Of a stretch of 59,638 nt of DNA, positions 1-8,232 are shown piece by piece. The translations under genes were made by a program, and so were the position numbers. Below the pieces are notes generated by a model that worked only from the letters and a program-made list of their open reading frames with translations, searched no databases and was not told the DNA's origin. The stretch covers positions 1-59,638 of the forward strand of contig NZ_FOLG01000020.1 of assembly GCF_900112335.1 (NCBI RefSeq), given 5' to 3'. How positions within the stretch are numbered: the stretch's first letter is position 1; every line of letters starts with the position of its first letter. Origin of the DNA: Tropicimonas isoalkanivorans (lineage in GTDB: Bacteria; Pseudomonadota; Alphaproteobacteria; Rhodobacterales; Rhodobacteraceae).

Positions 1-191
1 CAGTCGCGGTCCCGGTAACCGTTTCGCTGAACCTCCCGCAGGGGAGAGCGAGCGCCCTTCGCGGCACCGGTTCGCGCCTCGACCTCCACTTCCATGATCC
101 GCTCGGCCGCGAAGGCCAGCATCTCGCGCACGAGATCGCCATCGGCCTGCTTCTCAACCAGCTCAATCAGCGTCATTCTGTCATCGGTCAT
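1..191 (-). CDS. IS256-family transposase, N-terminal part only
   Basis: The minus strand encodes MTDDRMTLIELVEKQADG and onward through EVEARTGAAKGARSPLREVQRNGYRDRD, the usual start of IS256-type (mutator-like) transposases: a short helical leader, a 'LIELVEK' segment, then the conserved 'RNGYR' stretch. The DDE catalytic residues would lie beyond the left edge. I prefer the ATG at 191 over the in-frame ATG at 197, because a GGAG ribosome site sits 6 nt upstream of 191 but touches 197. About 63 residues are visible. Whether the element is intact cannot be judged from here. Confidence 0.75.
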   Translation of the reverse strand, partial: MTDDRMTLIELVEKQADGDLVREMLAFAAERIMEVEVEARTGAAKGARSPLREVQRNGYRDRD

Positions 192-337
192 CGTCATCTC
201 CGTTCTTGGTTCAAGGTCTTGCAACCCGAACCTTCTCGAAGATCGGCGGTGGCCGCCAGCGTCACACCCGGCCGCGCGCTGCGCTACGCCGGGGGCTCCG
301 CGCGCGGCCTCCTACACCAAGCGTTGGGACACTACCC
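1..337 (-). mobile_element. IS256-family insertion sequence, one end (truncated by window)
   Basis: The transposase reading frame runs leftward off the window and its 5' untranslated region lies to its right. Reading the minus strand from about position 337, the sequence begins GGGTAGTGTCCCAACGC, which resembles the terminal repeat style of IS256-family elements, so I place a tentative right boundary there. The opposite end is outside the window, so neither the second inverted repeat nor a target duplication can be checked. The boundary is an inference; the transposase identity is better supported. Confidence 0.4.
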
Positions 338-486
338 GCCTTGCGGGTAAGCGCTTCCGAATAGTTTCCGTCGCCCTTAAGCGATGACAGACTTACTTTG
401 CCGGACGAATAGTAGCTGCGACGAGGCATAACCTGTAAGCACCCTTTCGATTCGATGCAGGCGCCAGATATGTGTCGTGGCAAATG

Positions 487-969
487 TCATTTCAGACCGA
501 GACAGGCCTCTAAAGCACTGGCCAGATCCTTCTCCGAAAACTCCGACGTGATCTCGACGTCCTCGAGATGCGCGATCGCCGCCTTGGTCTCTTCGTCGAT
601 CGGAGACAGGAACCCGTTTTCCTTCGTCGCGAGCGCGAAGGACCGTCTCATGAAGTTGCCACGAACTTCTCCAAGCATTTGGAGCTGGCGTCCGTTGTTG
701 CCGTCAGTGAGCACGACACGATTGTTGACGCTCACTCTGACGTAGGGGGCTGGTGTATCGCTCGGGGCCTTGGATTTCATGTCGTGAAAAATGAGCCCCT
801 TTGGGCTCGGTTCCTCACGTCGTCGCGCCTGCTCCTGGCGCATCTTTGTGAAACCGCCGTTGCTGATCTGATCGGCAAGTTTCCGAATTACGGGCGCATT
901 CTGCGAAATCAATCGCTTTGCCTGCGTGTCCTCTTCCCGTGGTCCGTCGCGCTTAGAGAATATGTCCAT
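487..969 (-). CDS. hypothetical protein (160 aa)
   Basis: I do not recognise the family. The start at 969 (MDIFSKRDGPREED) is preceded by a strong ribosome site, GGGAGGAAGAGAAT, directly ahead of the ATG; a longer in-frame extension to 1170 has no comparable site and a less protein-like composition. The N-terminal third is basic and charged (QEQARRREEPSPKG). The centre (YVRVSVNNRVVLTDGNNG, then QLQMLGEVRGNF) looks like beta strands, and the C-terminus is acidic and helical. No signal peptide or membrane segment is seen. It lies between the IS element and the monooxygenase cluster and could be a downstream member of either or neither. Confidence 0.6.
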   Translation of the reverse strand: MDIFSKRDGPREEDTQAKRLISQNAPVIRKLADQISNGGFTKMRQEQARRREEPSPKGLIFHDMKSKAPSDTPAPYVRVSVNNRVVLTDGNNGRQLQMLGEVRGNFMRRSFALATKENGFLSPIDEETKAAIAHLEDVEITSEFSEKDLASALEACLGLK

Positions 970-1206
970 ATTCTCTTCCTCCCTGATGGGTGACCCTAGC
1001 AGTTCGAGAATCGCATTGCTACGGCAAGTTGGCACAAGCGACGCGGTTTTCTTACCTAACGGCAACTCGTGCGGTTCAGTGGTGCCGAAGGCCGCTTGAC
1101 TGGCTCGGTAAACGGAGACCTCGGCGAGCGATTCGGTCCTTCGCGCAGCCAAATCATCCTCAGACGGCACCGGATCGAGCGTTTTGGGCGACTCTTCGTC
1201 GTCGAA

Positions 1207-1362
1207 TCAATAATGCACGGGCTCCGTTACCGGCAAAGACAGGTGCAACGTCCGTCGACTCGACAGGCGGGGCCACAAGTCGTGGCTCCCTCGGTTCGCC
1301 AGATTTATGGCGTGCAGCATCACCGAGCGGATCTCCGCTACCTGAATGCTACTTTCGTCCAT
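1207..1362 (-). CDS. possible small protein (51 aa)
   Basis: A short frame begins MDESSIQVAEIRSVMLHAIN and ends with PVTEPVHY. It is preceded by an excellent Shine-Dalgarno, AAGGAGG, 6 nt before the ATG. It lies on the same strand as and about 140 bp downstream of the glyoxalase gene. It has no recognisable domain. The first 28 residues could form an amphipathic helix. Evidence is the ribosome site plus plausible composition only; it may equally be the remnant of a longer gene, because the flanking 970-1206 and 1363-1503 stretches hold no other gene I can support. Confidence 0.35.
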   Translation of the reverse strand: MDESSIQVAEIRSVMLHAINLANRGSHDLWPRLSSRRTLHLSLPVTEPVHY

Positions 1363-1503
1363 GTCTGTCCTCCTTCATCAATCTGCCCTCCTTCTTCAAG
1401 ACGTCTGCATCGGCGTGCCTTCCCGCGCCCGGCAGGAATGCGCATGTGCCATCGTCACAGCTTTGCGCCGTTCCGCCACACGCATGGACGAAAGCCCGCA
1501 CGA

Positions 1504-1899
1504 CTACACGAAGCGGCCCGCCCGTTGCAGGACCTCGATCTGGTATCCGTCCGGATCCTTCACGAAAAAGAACCGTGCAAAGGTAGAACCGTCTCGCTCG
1601 AATTCGACGATATCGCGTGGCGAGAAGCCCGCTGCGCCGAGGCGCGCGTGCTCGGCGTCCAGATCCTCTACCGAGAAAGCCAGATGCCCGTAGCCGTCCC
1701 CAAGGTCATACGGTTCGGTTCGGTCCTTGTTGATCGTGAGCTCCAGTTCGAACGGCGTCTCGTCGCCCCGCAGGTAAACCAGCGTGAAGCTCTTGAAGTC
1801 GAACCGTTCGATGTGGGTCAAGCCGAACGCCTCCCGATAGAAGGCGACCGAACGATCCTCGTCCAGTACGCGGATCATGGAGTGAATTGCTTTGGCCAT
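1504..1899 (-). CDS. gloA: lactoylglutathione lyase (glyoxalase I), VOC family
   Basis: A 131-aa vicinal-oxygen-chelate protein that aligns by eye with glyoxalase I along its length: AIHSMIRVLDEDRSVAFYRE at the start, FELELTINKD, GYGHLAFSVEDLDA, and DPDGYQIEVLQ near the end. The four expected metal ligands are present: His6 (IHSM), Glu in ELEL, His in YGHLAF and Glu in QIEVL. Glyoxalase I isomerises the methylglyoxal-glutathione hemithioacetal to S-lactoylglutathione in the cytosol. It is the last recognisable gene of the leftward monooxygenase cluster, 117 bp after the alcohol dehydrogenase. That suits removal of methylglyoxal formed from acetol, a possible oxidation product of acetone (inference). 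Confidence 0.85.
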   Translation of the reverse strand: MAKAIHSMIRVLDEDRSVAFYREAFGLTHIERFDFKSFTLVYLRGDETPFELELTINKDRTEPYDLGDGYGHLAFSVEDLDAEHARLGAAGFSPRDIVEFERDGSTFARFFFVKDPDGYQIEVLQRAGRFV

Positions 1900-1931
1900 G
1901 GCGTTGCTCGCTGCTAGTCGGAAGGCAAGAT

Positions 1932-1964
1932 CCTGCGGTCGGCGCCACTGTCGCCGACCGCAGG
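1932..1964. other. perfect 13-bp inverted repeat between adh and gloA
   Basis: CCTGCGGTCGGCG (1932-1944) is followed by a 7-nt loop and its exact reverse complement (1952-1964). There is no T-tract on the leftward side, so it is not a classic intrinsic terminator. It would fold very stably in the leftward transcript after the dehydrogenase gene, and could protect the upstream message's 3' end or partly attenuate gloA. The function is inferred; the repeat itself is directly visible. Confidence 0.6.
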
Positions 1965-2016
1965 GGACGGACCGGTCAGGTGGGGAGAGGCACCGACCGG
2001 CTGGGGAGACTTGGAT

Positions 2017-3060
2017 CTAGGGCACGATGACGCCCCGCCCGGTGAACTTGCGGTTTTTGAAGTCGTCGATCGCCTGGTTGATGTTCGCGAGCTTGTATTC
2101 GGTCTGGTGCATCTTCACCTTGCCGTCCGCATTCATCTCCATCAGTTCGACCAGTTCCACGTAGTCGCCGACAAGGCTGCCACCGATCTTGATTTCCCTT
2201 GCGACGAGGTCGAGCGTCGGGACTTCGACGGTGCCGCCGTAGCCAACCATGATGAGCTCTCCCCCCTGACGCAGCAGCTGCCAGCACGTATTCTCCGTGC
2301 CGTGCTCGCCAACGAAGTCGATTGCCACATGGGCGCCGCCGCCGGTGATATCCTGAACTTCCGCGATGAGGTTCGGGCCTCCGTCCAGAACGAAATCGGC
2401 GCCCAGTTCTTTTGCCAGAACCTGTGCCGCCGGCTCACGGTCGACCGCGATCACCCTGGCCCCGCTCGTGTGCTTGAGCACCTGCAGCGCGATATGACCC
2501 AGCCCGCCGATCCCGAGTAGCAATACGTAGCCACCGGGATTGAGACGCTTGGCTGCCTTCTTCGCGGCTCGGTAGGCCGTGATCCCGGCGTCCGCCATCG
2601 GCGCCACTTCCAGCGGGGTGATGCCCGTGTTCAACTTGATCACCGAACTCTCGTTGGTCTTGAAGTACTCGGCAAACCCGCCGTCGAGCCCAAGTCCGGG
2701 AAAGAGGCCGTGGTCGCAGTACATGTCGTGGCCGTACCGGCAATTGAGGCACACGCCGCAACTCCGATGCGGGTGGCAGATCACGGCGTCCCCGGGCTTG
2801 ACGGATGTGACGGCGCTTCCAACGTCCTCGACCCAGCCGGCGTTCTCATGACCCATGATGTAGGGAAGGAGCGTCCCTTCGGTATCCATGATGTTCTTCC
2901 AGACACCCTCGATGATGTGCAAGTCGGTGCGGCACAAGCCGGCCGCACCGACCTTGACGATCACCTCATGGGGGGCAGTGATCGTGGGAGGACGGACGTC
3001 CTCAATCTTCAAATCCACGTTCATTGCGGGATCGTATTCGTACAATCTGGCAGCCTTCAT
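2017..3060 (-). CDS. zinc-dependent NAD(P) alcohol dehydrogenase of the monooxygenase cluster
   Basis: A 347-aa medium-chain dehydrogenase. Catalytic zinc ligands are visible as Cys in GLCRTDLH and His-Glu in IMGHENAG. The structural zinc lobe shows the Cys cluster SCGVCLNCRYGHDMYC. The Rossmann segment is LLLGIGGLGHIALQVLK with the acidic AVDRE at the end of the second strand, which suggests NAD rather than NADP. Full length for the family. The start at 3060 has AGGAG upstream. In propane-oxidation clusters this position is held by an enzyme oxidising the alcohol product (2-propanol or acetol); the exact substrate cannot be told from sequence. Same strand and likely same transcript as the chaperonin gene, 59 bp downstream of it. 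Confidence 0.9.
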   Translation of the reverse strand: MKAARLYEYDPAMNVDLKIEDVRPPTITAPHEVIVKVGAAGLCRTDLHIIEGVWKNIMDTEGTLLPYIMGHENAGWVEDVGSAVTSVKPGDAVICHPHRSCGVCLNCRYGHDMYCDHGLFPGLGLDGGFAEYFKTNESSVIKLNTGITPLEVAPMADAGITAYRAAKKAAKRLNPGGYVLLLGIGGLGHIALQVLKHTSGARVIAVDREPAAQVLAKELGADFVLDGGPNLIAEVQDITGGGAHVAIDFVGEHGTENTCWQLLRQGGELIMVGYGGTVEVPTLDLVAREIKIGGSLVGDYVELVELMEMNADGKVKMHQTEYKLANINQAIDDFKNRKFTGRGVIVP

Positions 3061-3119
3061 CGGCGTATCTCCTGTGTGCAGACGTCGGCCGCGGCGCCGG
3101 GGCGCGCGACCGAATTGGA

Positions 3120-4751
3120 TTACGGGCGGCCGAGAAGCTCGGCACCACCTCCGAGCGCGGGGCCCTCGGTGGGATCGGCTTCGCCTTCCTCAAGATCGCC
3201 GACGAGGGTTTCGGTGGTCAGGATCAGCGTTGCGACCGACGCCGCATTCACCAACGCGCTCGCGGGCACGCGGGCGGGATCGATGATCCCTGCGTCGAAC
3301 ATGTCGCCGAAGCTGCCGGTCGCAGCGTCGTAGCCTTGGCCAGCGGCGGCACCGGCCACTTTTTCGACGACTGTCTCTGCGTCAGCGCCAGCGTTTGCGG
3401 CGATCCGCCAGACCGGCTGGGTCAGAACGGACCGCACTAGCGCGATGCCTTTGCCGACGTCGCCGATCGCGGTCAGGTTATCGAGCACCGGCGCGACCTG
3501 TGCCAACGCCGTACCTCCGCCAGCGACGACGCCGTCTTCGGCGGCGGCCCGAACCGCGCAGAGCGCGTCTTCGATCAACTGGATCTTCCGTTTCTGCTCG
3601 ACCGGAGTGAACCCTCCGGCATAGATGATCGCGCTGCCGCCGGACAACTTGGACAGGCGCTCGCGCAACTTGTCCTGTTCGATGTTGGGCGGAGCGACAT
3701 CGTGCATGCGCTGCACCTGGTTGCGGCGGGCGACGACAGCCTCCTTGTCGCCCTCTCCACGCAACACGCTAGTGATCGAGGAGGTCGCGCGCACCATCTC
3801 GGCCCCGCCCAACTGGGCGCGGGTCACGTTCTCGATCTTTTTGCCAAGGTCCCGCGCGAGGACTTCGCCGCCGGTGATGATCGCCAGATCGTCCATCATG
3901 GCGGCCCGCCAATGACCGTACTCCGGCGGGTGCACGATCAGAAACTTGCCGGCACCACCATCGTTCAGCAGGCGGACGACGACCTCCGGCGCGATCTCCT
4001 CCGCGATGATCAGAAGCGGCCGCCGCTCCCCTTCGGCAATCGAAATGGCCTGATCGAGGATCGCCGGCTGCAGGATTTTCTGATCGGTCATCAGGATAAG
4101 GGGATTGCGAAGCACCGCCTCCATGTGCTCCCGGTCCGTCACCATGTGGTGCGAGATATATCCCCGCTCGAAGGACATGCCTTCCATCACTTCCATGGTG
4201 GTGTCGATCGTCACGCCGAAATCGGCCGAGATCACACCGTCGCGGCCCACGCGACGGAATGCTTCCGCCACCAGGTCGCCCAGCTCCGGATCGGTCGCCG
4301 AGACGCGCGCGACAGCGCTGAGGTATTCCGGATTCGCCTCGCACTCGCGCGAGCTCGCGTCAATCTCCGCGACGACCCGCGCGACGGCCATATCGATGCC
4401 CTTGCACAGATCGACCGGGCGCACGCCACTGTCGGTCAACGCGACGCCCTTCTGGATCATCGCATTGGCCAGCACGATCGCCGTCGTCGTGCCGTCTCCG
4501 GCAACCTCGTTGGTCTGCATGGAGACCTCACGCACGACTTGTGCGCCCATATTCTCGAAGCGGTCGGTGAGCTCTATCTCGGATGCGATGGACACGCCGT
4601 CCCGCGTGACCAGCGGCGTTCCGACTGGACGGTCGACCATCGCGTTCAGCCCCTTCGGCCCCAGTGTCGGCTCGACGGCCGCCGCCAATCGCGCGACGCC
4701 ACGCGCCAATGCCTTGCGAGCGAATTTCCCGTGTACCAGTAGTTTGGCCAT
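3120..4751 (-). CDS. GroEL-like chaperonin dedicated to the di-iron monooxygenase
   Basis: A 543-aa Hsp60-family protein with the nucleotide-binding signatures VEPTLGPKGLNAMV and EVAGDGTTTAIVLAN and the C-terminal GVVAGGGTALAQVAP. The ATG at 4751 is preceded by GGAGGAGGAAGAC. It lacks the Gly-Gly-Met tail of housekeeping GroEL and ends in GGGAELLGRP. Comparable genes in actinobacterial propane monooxygenase operons (mimG) were shown to be needed for the hydroxylase to fold in a foreign host, which fits its place here. No groES is adjacent, so it presumably uses the chromosomal co-chaperonin or works without one (inference). Confidence 0.9.
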   Translation of the reverse strand: MAKLLVHGKFARKALARGVARLAAAVEPTLGPKGLNAMVDRPVGTPLVTRDGVSIASEIELTDRFENMGAQVVREVSMQTNEVAGDGTTTAIVLANAMIQKGVALTDSGVRPVDLCKGIDMAVARVVAEIDASSRECEANPEYLSAVARVSATDPELGDLVAEAFRRVGRDGVISADFGVTIDTTMEVMEGMSFERGYISHHMVTDREHMEAVLRNPLILMTDQKILQPAILDQAISIAEGERRPLLIIAEEIAPEVVVRLLNDGGAGKFLIVHPPEYGHWRAAMMDDLAIITGGEVLARDLGKKIENVTRAQLGGAEMVRATSSITSVLRGEGDKEAVVARRNQVQRMHDVAPPNIEQDKLRERLSKLSGGSAIIYAGGFTPVEQKRKIQLIEDALCAVRAAAEDGVVAGGGTALAQVAPVLDNLTAIGDVGKGIALVRSVLTQPVWRIAANAGADAETVVEKVAGAAAGQGYDAATGSFGDMFDAGIIDPARVPASALVNAASVATLILTTETLVGDLEEGEADPTEGPALGGGAELLGRP

Positions 4752-4817
4752 GTCTTCCTCCTCCACCGCGCGGCAAGCCGCGGGTGCCAATTTTCAGGCT
4801 TTCTTTGCGTTTTCGGG

Positions 4818-5621
4818 CTATCCCGCGCTGGCACCCCTGCCCTTTGTCGGCACGCGTCCCGCGATGAAGTCCACCAGTGTCGGCCCCTCCGGCCCGATCT
4901 CGACCTCCTTGTAGCGGGACGATGCCAGCCCTTTGCAAAGCGCGCCGTTGAATTCCATGTTGATCCGGATACCCCGGAGTCGTGCCAGATGCGCCTTCAG
5001 GTCCATCGGACCGATCGATTGCCCCTCCCAAGTCGGGAAGGCCGGATCGTCCGGGCCTTGGGCGAGCCCGCGGGACATGAGCAACGCACGATATCGCGGT
5101 TTCTGCCGTTCCTCCTCCCCACCCGCGAATGCGATGCGGTCGAAGGTGCCGAGCGTCATCGTGACGATGTCCTCAGCGGGCAAGCCGCGCTCCTGCAGTG
5201 CGAGGAGCATGACTTCCTGACGGCGATCGAACGCCTTCGCGTCGAACTTGGCCGTGACTTCGCCGAGGTCAGCGCCGTCGCAGTACAGTGCGAAGACCTC
5301 GCTGAAGGCCCGTCCGCTGTTGACCCCTTCGTTCACTTCGTCGCCAAAGCAGTGGTCGCGCAGCGAAACGGTGACCCCGCGCACCCACGGGAGGGAAGCG
5401 ACCTCCCTGCGAATGCCGAAGGCCATCAGGAACGCGAAGTTCGGCGAGCACCAGTAGGTAGGAAGCCGAAACTCGACCTCCACCTTGTTCGAGCTGCTGA
5501 CCTTTACGGTCTCGACGAAGCCCATGTCGGTAATGGGCTCGTCGAGCTCCGGATCGGTCACCAGTTCAAGGCGTTCCCAGACCTCGGTCTCCAGATCCGC
5601 CATGATGATGTCCAGAAACAT
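4818..5621 (-). CDS. DUF59 (MIP18-like) accessory protein of the monooxygenase cluster
   Basis: A 267-aa protein. Residues about 10-110 form a DUF59/MIP18-type domain (VTDPELDEPITDMGFVETV), a family linked to iron-sulfur or metal-centre assembly; a Cys follows in PTYWCSPNF and another in LRDHCFGDE. The second half (about 140-267) is helical and unassigned. The start at 5621 is chosen over an upstream Arg-rich extension because it follows the amidohydrolase stop by 4 bp with GGCGGAG upstream. Homologous genes sit between the amidohydrolase and the chaperonin in mycobacterial mim clusters. A role in maturing the di-iron hydroxylase or the reductase's iron-sulfur centre is an inference. Confidence 0.8.
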   Translation of the reverse strand: MFLDIIMADLETEVWERLELVTDPELDEPITDMGFVETVKVSSSNKVEVEFRLPTYWCSPNFAFLMAFGIRREVASLPWVRGVTVSLRDHCFGDEVNEGVNSGRAFSEVFALYCDGADLGEVTAKFDAKAFDRRQEVMLLALQERGLPAEDIVTMTLGTFDRIAFAGGEEERQKPRYRALLMSRGLAQGPDDPAFPTWEGQSIGPMDLKAHLARLRGIRINMEFNGALCKGLASSRYKEVEIGPEGPTLVDFIAGRVPTKGRGASAG

Positions 5622-5625
5622 CCTC

Positions 5626-6648
5626 TTACTCCGCCGCAATCTGGACCGGCGCACCCGCGAGCGTCTTTTTCTTCGCGTCGACGTCGATGTCATAGATGCG
5701 GGCCGCATTGAGACCGAGGATCTTCTCCTTGATTTCGTCGGTCAGCTGCACGCCGCGTTCCTGGGCGATGTCGTCGGGAATCTGGAAATTCCAGAACTTC
5801 TCGACCAGCCATTGCGGCGTCCAGATCGCATAGTCCGAGCCGAAAAGCAGCTTGTCTTCGCCAACCCAGAACAGAAGCTCTGCAATCACCTCGGCGAAGT
5901 ACCGGGGACGTGCGTGAATGAAGGGCAACGCGACGGCCAGCCCACCGTAGACATTCGTCTCCTGCACCGCGATCCAGCAGAAATCATCCAGCCGCGGAAG
6001 TCCGCAGTGTTCGATGATCCAGTTCAGGTTCTGGAAATCGGTGGCGGCGTAATCCACGTCGTGGACATCAAAGGCATCTTTGTTCAGCGGGATGATCGTC
6101 GGCCCCTTGTGAACGTGGATGTTCTTGATCCCCAGCTTTTCGCAAAGTTCGAAGCAGCGATAGGCGTCGGGGTCGTTCAGGGCCCAACCCTTGGACTCCC
6201 CGTTCCACTCGGCCGTGTACATCTTCACGCCTTTGATATCGAACTCTTCCTTCATGTAGTGGATGTACTCGAGCGCCTTTTCACCATCGCGCGGGTCAAA
6301 GGCGCCGTTCACGATGAAGCGTTCAGGGTGCCGTGACGCCATGGAGGTGCTGCGCTCGATGGACGAGAAACCGTCCTTGTAGAAGTCGCGAAGGTAGGTC
6401 GACTGAATGATCGCCATGTCGTCGGGACCGTCCACGAAAAGGTCGCGATAGATATCGTCCTCGGTGTACTTCTCGAACCTCGCCTTCTCCCAGAGTTGCT
6501 CGGGCGGGCTGAGGTTGGTGTGATAGGCGTAGAAGCAATCGATGAACTGCTTGCCGTGGATGTTTTTCTGGTTCTCGGGGCTGCCGTCCCAGAAGTGGGT
6601 GTGGCCATCGAGCACGAAGATCTCTTTTCCGTTGGGTGCCTTGTACAT
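5626..6648 (-). CDS. amidohydrolase-family protein (PF04909-like) of the monooxygenase cluster
   Basis: A 340-aa TIM-barrel hydrolase. The metal-binding HxH is in VLDGHTHFWDG near the N-terminus. Later metal-site candidates are IHVHKG, WIIEHCGLPR and the Asp of LLFGSDYAIWTPQ. This pattern is typical of the amidohydrolase_2 group that includes aminocarboxymuconate decarboxylase. The start at 6648 (MYKAPNGKE) has GGGAGG 6 nt upstream, whereas the ATG at 6666 does not. The gene is conserved next to propane/acetone monooxygenases, but its substrate there is not established, so I give none. The DUF59 gene follows directly. Confidence 0.85.
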   Translation of the reverse strand: MYKAPNGKEIFVLDGHTHFWDGSPENQKNIHGKQFIDCFYAYHTNLSPPEQLWEKARFEKYTEDDIYRDLFVDGPDDMAIIQSTYLRDFYKDGFSSIERSTSMASRHPERFIVNGAFDPRDGEKALEYIHYMKEEFDIKGVKMYTAEWNGESKGWALNDPDAYRCFELCEKLGIKNIHVHKGPTIIPLNKDAFDVHDVDYAATDFQNLNWIIEHCGLPRLDDFCWIAVQETNVYGGLAVALPFIHARPRYFAEVIAELLFWVGEDKLLFGSDYAIWTPQWLVEKFWNFQIPDDIAQERGVQLTDEIKEKILGLNAARIYDIDVDAKKKTLAGAPVQIAAE

Positions 6649-6731
6649 TGCTGTCCTCCCTGGCATGTGCTGTCTGCAGGTCTCCGGGGCCGGGCGATGC
6701 CGCCCCCGGATCCGGGTCGGGTCGCTTCCGC

Positions 6732-7103
6732 TCAGATGTATTCCATCACGTCGTCCATGTTCCCGAAGAGGATCACGGTGTTGTCGTCGACGCGGACCAT
6801 CCGTCCGTAGTGCGTGGAGGTGTTGACCTCGAAGATCTCGGCGGTCATTTCGCGGCCCAGAAATTCGCTGATTTCATCCATCTTGAAGACGAGTTTGCCA
6901 TGGCCGTCGATCCGGATGGTGGCCGGATTGTGGGTGACCACGACGTTCGGGTCCTGCTCTTCCATGAACTCGGCGATGGCGCGCGCCTCGACGGAATCGT
7001 TCATGGTGACACCGCATTCGTCAGAGATCGTCTGATCGAACTTGATGTCCTTCATCGATTTGAAGATGTTCTTGTTGCCAGCGCTGCGTGATACCACAGA
7101 CAT
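6732..7103 (-). CDS. prmD: di-iron monooxygenase coupling (effector) protein, MmoB/DmpM family
   Basis: A 123-aa small acidic protein with the MmoB/DmpM layout: NDSVEARAIAEFMEEQDPNV, then NPATIRIDGHGKLVFKMDE and a final beta segment NTVILFGNMDDVMEYI. These cofactor-free proteins bind the hydroxylase and tune oxygen activation and substrate access. It lies 16 bp downstream of the small hydroxylase subunit, as expected for PrmD/MimD, and before the amidohydrolase. Length is normal for the family. Confidence 0.9.
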   Translation of the reverse strand: MSVVSRSAGNKNIFKSMKDIKFDQTISDECGVTMNDSVEARAIAEFMEEQDPNVVVTHNPATIRIDGHGKLVFKMDEISEFLGREMTAEIFEVNTSTHYGRMVRVDDNTVILFGNMDDVMEYI

Positions 7104-7119
7104 TGCGTGTTCTCCTTGT

Positions 7120-8184
7120 TTAGCGGCTGAGCCCGAGCTCTCCCAGAATCTGGGAGAAGCGCTCGTGCGAGACGGTCTTGACGTGTTCGAAGGAAACCGG
7201 CTTCGAATGCGGTTGCGACCAGACTGGCTGCAGCGCCGCGGCGGCAGCGTCGGCCAATGCGGAATGCTTCTTCGTCCAGCTTTCGAAGATCGCCTTGTTT
7301 TCCTTGGCGTGGGTCTCGTCGTTGATGAGCAGGTAGATGAGGTCGATCGTGTTCGCGAGATTGCGCTCGTAATCGGCCTCGGCCGCGGAGATGACGGGCG
7401 GCGTAACGAAGTCGTTGTTCGCTGCGGCGGCCTGCATCAGGAAGCCGGACCGGAACAACTCGCCAACCAACGGCTCGAAGATGATGTTGATGGCGAAGTA
7501 CTGCTCCAGATAATCCTCGGCGCCCATGATCGTCTCGATCGCTTCGCGGGTCGGCTGCCAGATCGGATCCTCGAGCCAGGCCTTCTTGCCGAGCTCGTCA
7601 TCCCACCCGTCGATGTCCATGCCTATTTCGGCCAGGTAAAGGGTGATGTCCTGGGCCAGCCGCATCTTGTAGGAGGAATTGGTCAGCGTCGCGTTGTTGA
7701 TCATCTGCGTGTAGCCGTAGCGCTGCGCCTGCATCAGCGAGGTGCCAAGGCCGAATTCCGCGTGCTTCCAAGCGCCAAGGTGCTTTTGCAGGATCGTCGT
7801 CCAGACCTTGTCGAAGGCCGCAGGCGCACCGGCCTTGCGGGCATTGGTAATGACGCTCTGCACCATCGTTTCTATCTTCGACTGGCGCTGATAGTGCGTC
7901 CGCTCCCATTCCTGGTCGGGGGCACGGAACGCATGCCAGTTGCTCGACTTGATCGCGGTGTTGTCCTTCTGGTACGCGCCACCGCCCTTGCCGCCTTCGA
8001 ACTCGATGATCCAGTTCTGGATCAGGTAGCGCTCGGGATCTGGTTGCACGTCGACGGTGACGTCCTCGTAGTGGGTCGCCCGCTTGCCGCGCGGTTCGAA
8101 GTAGTTGTATTTGCGGCTTTTCGAGCCGACGAATTGCGCGGCACCGGCTGCGCCGGATCCGACTGAGCTTGATGTTGCTACCAT
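7120..8184 (-). CDS. prmC: propane/acetone monooxygenase hydroxylase small (beta) subunit
   Basis: A 354-aa ferritin-like subunit of a soluble di-iron monooxygenase. Recognisable segments are PRGKRATHYEDVTVDVQPDP, the helix EWERTHYQRQSKIETMVQ, and LYLLINDETHAKENK near the C-terminus. Beta subunits keep the fold but lack the di-iron ligands of the alpha subunit. It pairs with PrmA in an (alpha-beta)2 hydroxylase in the cytoplasm. Order in the transcript is alpha, reductase, beta, coupling protein, which is the order of the group-5 (Prm/Mim) enzymes rather than methane monooxygenase. A TGGGAGGCTACC ribosome site precedes the ATG. Confidence 0.92.
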   Translation of the reverse strand: MVATSSSVGSGAAGAAQFVGSKSRKYNYFEPRGKRATHYEDVTVDVQPDPERYLIQNWIIEFEGGKGGGAYQKDNTAIKSSNWHAFRAPDQEWERTHYQRQSKIETMVQSVITNARKAGAPAAFDKVWTTILQKHLGAWKHAEFGLGTSLMQAQRYGYTQMINNATLTNSSYKMRLAQDITLYLAEIGMDIDGWDDELGKKAWLEDPIWQPTREAIETIMGAEDYLEQYFAINIIFEPLVGELFRSGFLMQAAAANNDFVTPPVISAAEADYERNLANTIDLIYLLINDETHAKENKAIFESWTKKHSALADAAAAALQPVWSQPHSKPVSFEHVKTVSHERFSQILGELGLSR

Positions 8185-8232
8185 GGTAGCCTCCCTGGAG
8201 TTTTGTTCACGTCACTAGCGTTCGGGCCGGTC

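Noticed and set aside
990-1917. Long plus-strand frames opposite gloA
   Set aside because: Arg/Ser/Pro-rich shadows; the minus strand holds a clear glyoxalase.
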